The notes beneath the pieces are model-generated. The model was not told the DNA's origin, did no database searches, and worked only from the letters and a program-made list of their open reading frames with translations. This document shows, in pieces, positions 14,574 to 14,946 of a DNA stretch of 14,946 bases; the first letter of the stretch is position 1; every line of letters starts with the position of its first letter. Origin of the DNA: Spirochaetaceae bacterium (GTDB taxonomy: Bacteria > Spirochaetota > Spirochaetia > Treponematales > Breznakiellaceae). The stretch spans positions 1 to 14,946 of the forward strand of contig JAITNZ010000069.1 in assembly GCA_031290205.1 (NCBI GenBank). The letters are read 5' to 3'. Both the position numbers and the translations under genes were made by a program.

Positions 14574-14645
14574 GTCCCCTTCGTCTAGCGGTAAGGACAC
14601 CGGGTTTTCATCCCGGCAACACGGGTTCGACTCCCGTAGGGGATG
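14574..14645 (+). tRNA. tRNA-Glu (anticodon UUC)
   Basis: 72 bases with a full cloverleaf: acceptor gtcccct/aggggat (G-U at the first pair), D arm gtc/gac, anticodon stem ccggg/cccgg with loop ttttcat (anticodon TTC), T stem acggg/cccgt with loop ttcgact, discriminator G. The 3' CCA is not encoded (caa follows). It reads Glu codons GAA and GAG. It is a single tRNA with its own promoter; no T-tract terminator is obvious. Confidence 0.97.
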
Positions 14646-14872
14646 CAAGTATCCAGTCGGTATTCAAATAGTGGATAAAGCCGCTAAAGCTTGATGCGTG
14701 CGTCGGCAGTGATAAAACAGAGGCGCTTCCTGCCCTTGCCTTGCCCCACAGGCGCTTCCTGCCTTGCTCTTGGTAAGAAAAGGGCGTTCATTCGTGTTAT
14801 CCTAGGGTGCAATTTATTTTTCGTGGTAATTCCAAAAGTGTGATAATGCTCTATTGCTGACGAGGGGGGCGT

Positions 14873-14893
14873 TGCGGGGGGATACCCCCCGCA
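14873..14893. repeat. Hairpin tgcgggggg-ata-ccccccgca
   Basis: A perfect 9-bp GC-only-type stem with a 3-base loop and no T run. The left arm overlaps gggggcgttgcggg, which is also present, inverted, near 4761-4774. It looks like part of a dispersed intergenic repeat. Confidence 0.7.
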
Positions 14894-14902
14894 GAGGGCG
14901 CA

Positions 14903-14926
14903 CAGGTTCACCTAAAGGTGAACCTG
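14903..14926. repeat. Hairpin caggttcacct-aa-aggtgaacctg
   Basis: A perfect 11-bp stem with a 2-base spacer, ten bases after the preceding hairpin. It could equally be a dyad operator-like site. No adjacent gene is visible inside the window. Confidence 0.65.
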
Positions 14927-14946
14927 CACTATTGTGCAGTGTTGGG

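Larger units (their letters stand above)
14646..14946. other. Gene-free tail with direct repeats and palindromes
   Basis: No gene is supported. The sequence aggcgcttcctgcc occurs at 14721 and again at 14750. cgtgttatcct and tttcgtggtaattcc around 14790-14835 belong to the same degenerate 'cacgaa' type as arms B and B'. The end holds three palindromes, two of them listed separately; the third is gcac-tatt-gtgc at about 14926-14937. Confidence 0.6.

Overview
This window looks like a bacterial chromosome segment, most likely from a spirochaete of the Treponema group. That assignment is an inference. It rests on the gene set (a predicted exported protein ending in an aromatic residue beside ftsH, and metF beside fhs as in gut and acetogenic treponemes), on standard TTGACA-type promoters with Shine-Dalgarno starts, and on an unusual 913-residue protein that resembles my recollection of treponemal proteins. 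No rRNA, transposase gene, CRISPR array or phage gene was found.

Layout. At 1-4.2 kb a DUF2130 coiled-coil protein (plus strand) converges on patB (cystathionine beta-lyase/aminotransferase), which lies downstream of pepT (peptidase T); both of these are on the minus strand. The three genes sit between two inverted repeat arms (35-111 and 4242-4352). At 4.2-4.96 kb is a repeat-rich gene-free stretch. It contains a clear non-autonomous insertion element of 264 bp with 16-bp perfect terminal inverted repeats, flanked by a 12-bp direct repeat. At 4.96-8.25 kb a predicted outer-membrane protein gene is followed four bases later by ftsH (minus strand). From 8.25 kb a compact divergent promoter region, whose two -35 boxes overlap, drives the membrane gene one way and metF the other. 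metF (methylenetetrahydrofolate reductase) is followed by fhs (formate-tetrahydrofolate ligase), which has its own leader and a strong terminator. An array of about 80-bp tandem repeats fills the gap to a convergent 913-residue gene on the minus strand. A tRNA-Glu(UUC) with its own promoter and a palindrome-rich tail close the window.

How the genes work together. metF and fhs are two steps of the folate one-carbon pathway (formate to methyl-THF); in acetogens they belong to the methyl branch of the Wood-Ljungdahl pathway. The membrane protein and FtsH are probably co-transcribed and possibly translationally coupled, which suggests envelope maintenance. PepT and PatB are both catabolic enzymes for peptides and sulfur amino acids, in one orientation.

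The most notable points are a 12-base poly-C tract inside the 913-residue gene (either single-base slip gives a stop within about 25 codons, so it is a candidate phase-variable switch); that protein's apparent degenerate cyclase / degenerate STAND ATPase / TPR layout; the intact MITE-like element; and a two-hairpin repeat found at the 3' ends of both patB and pepT, where it encodes the last residues of the protein.
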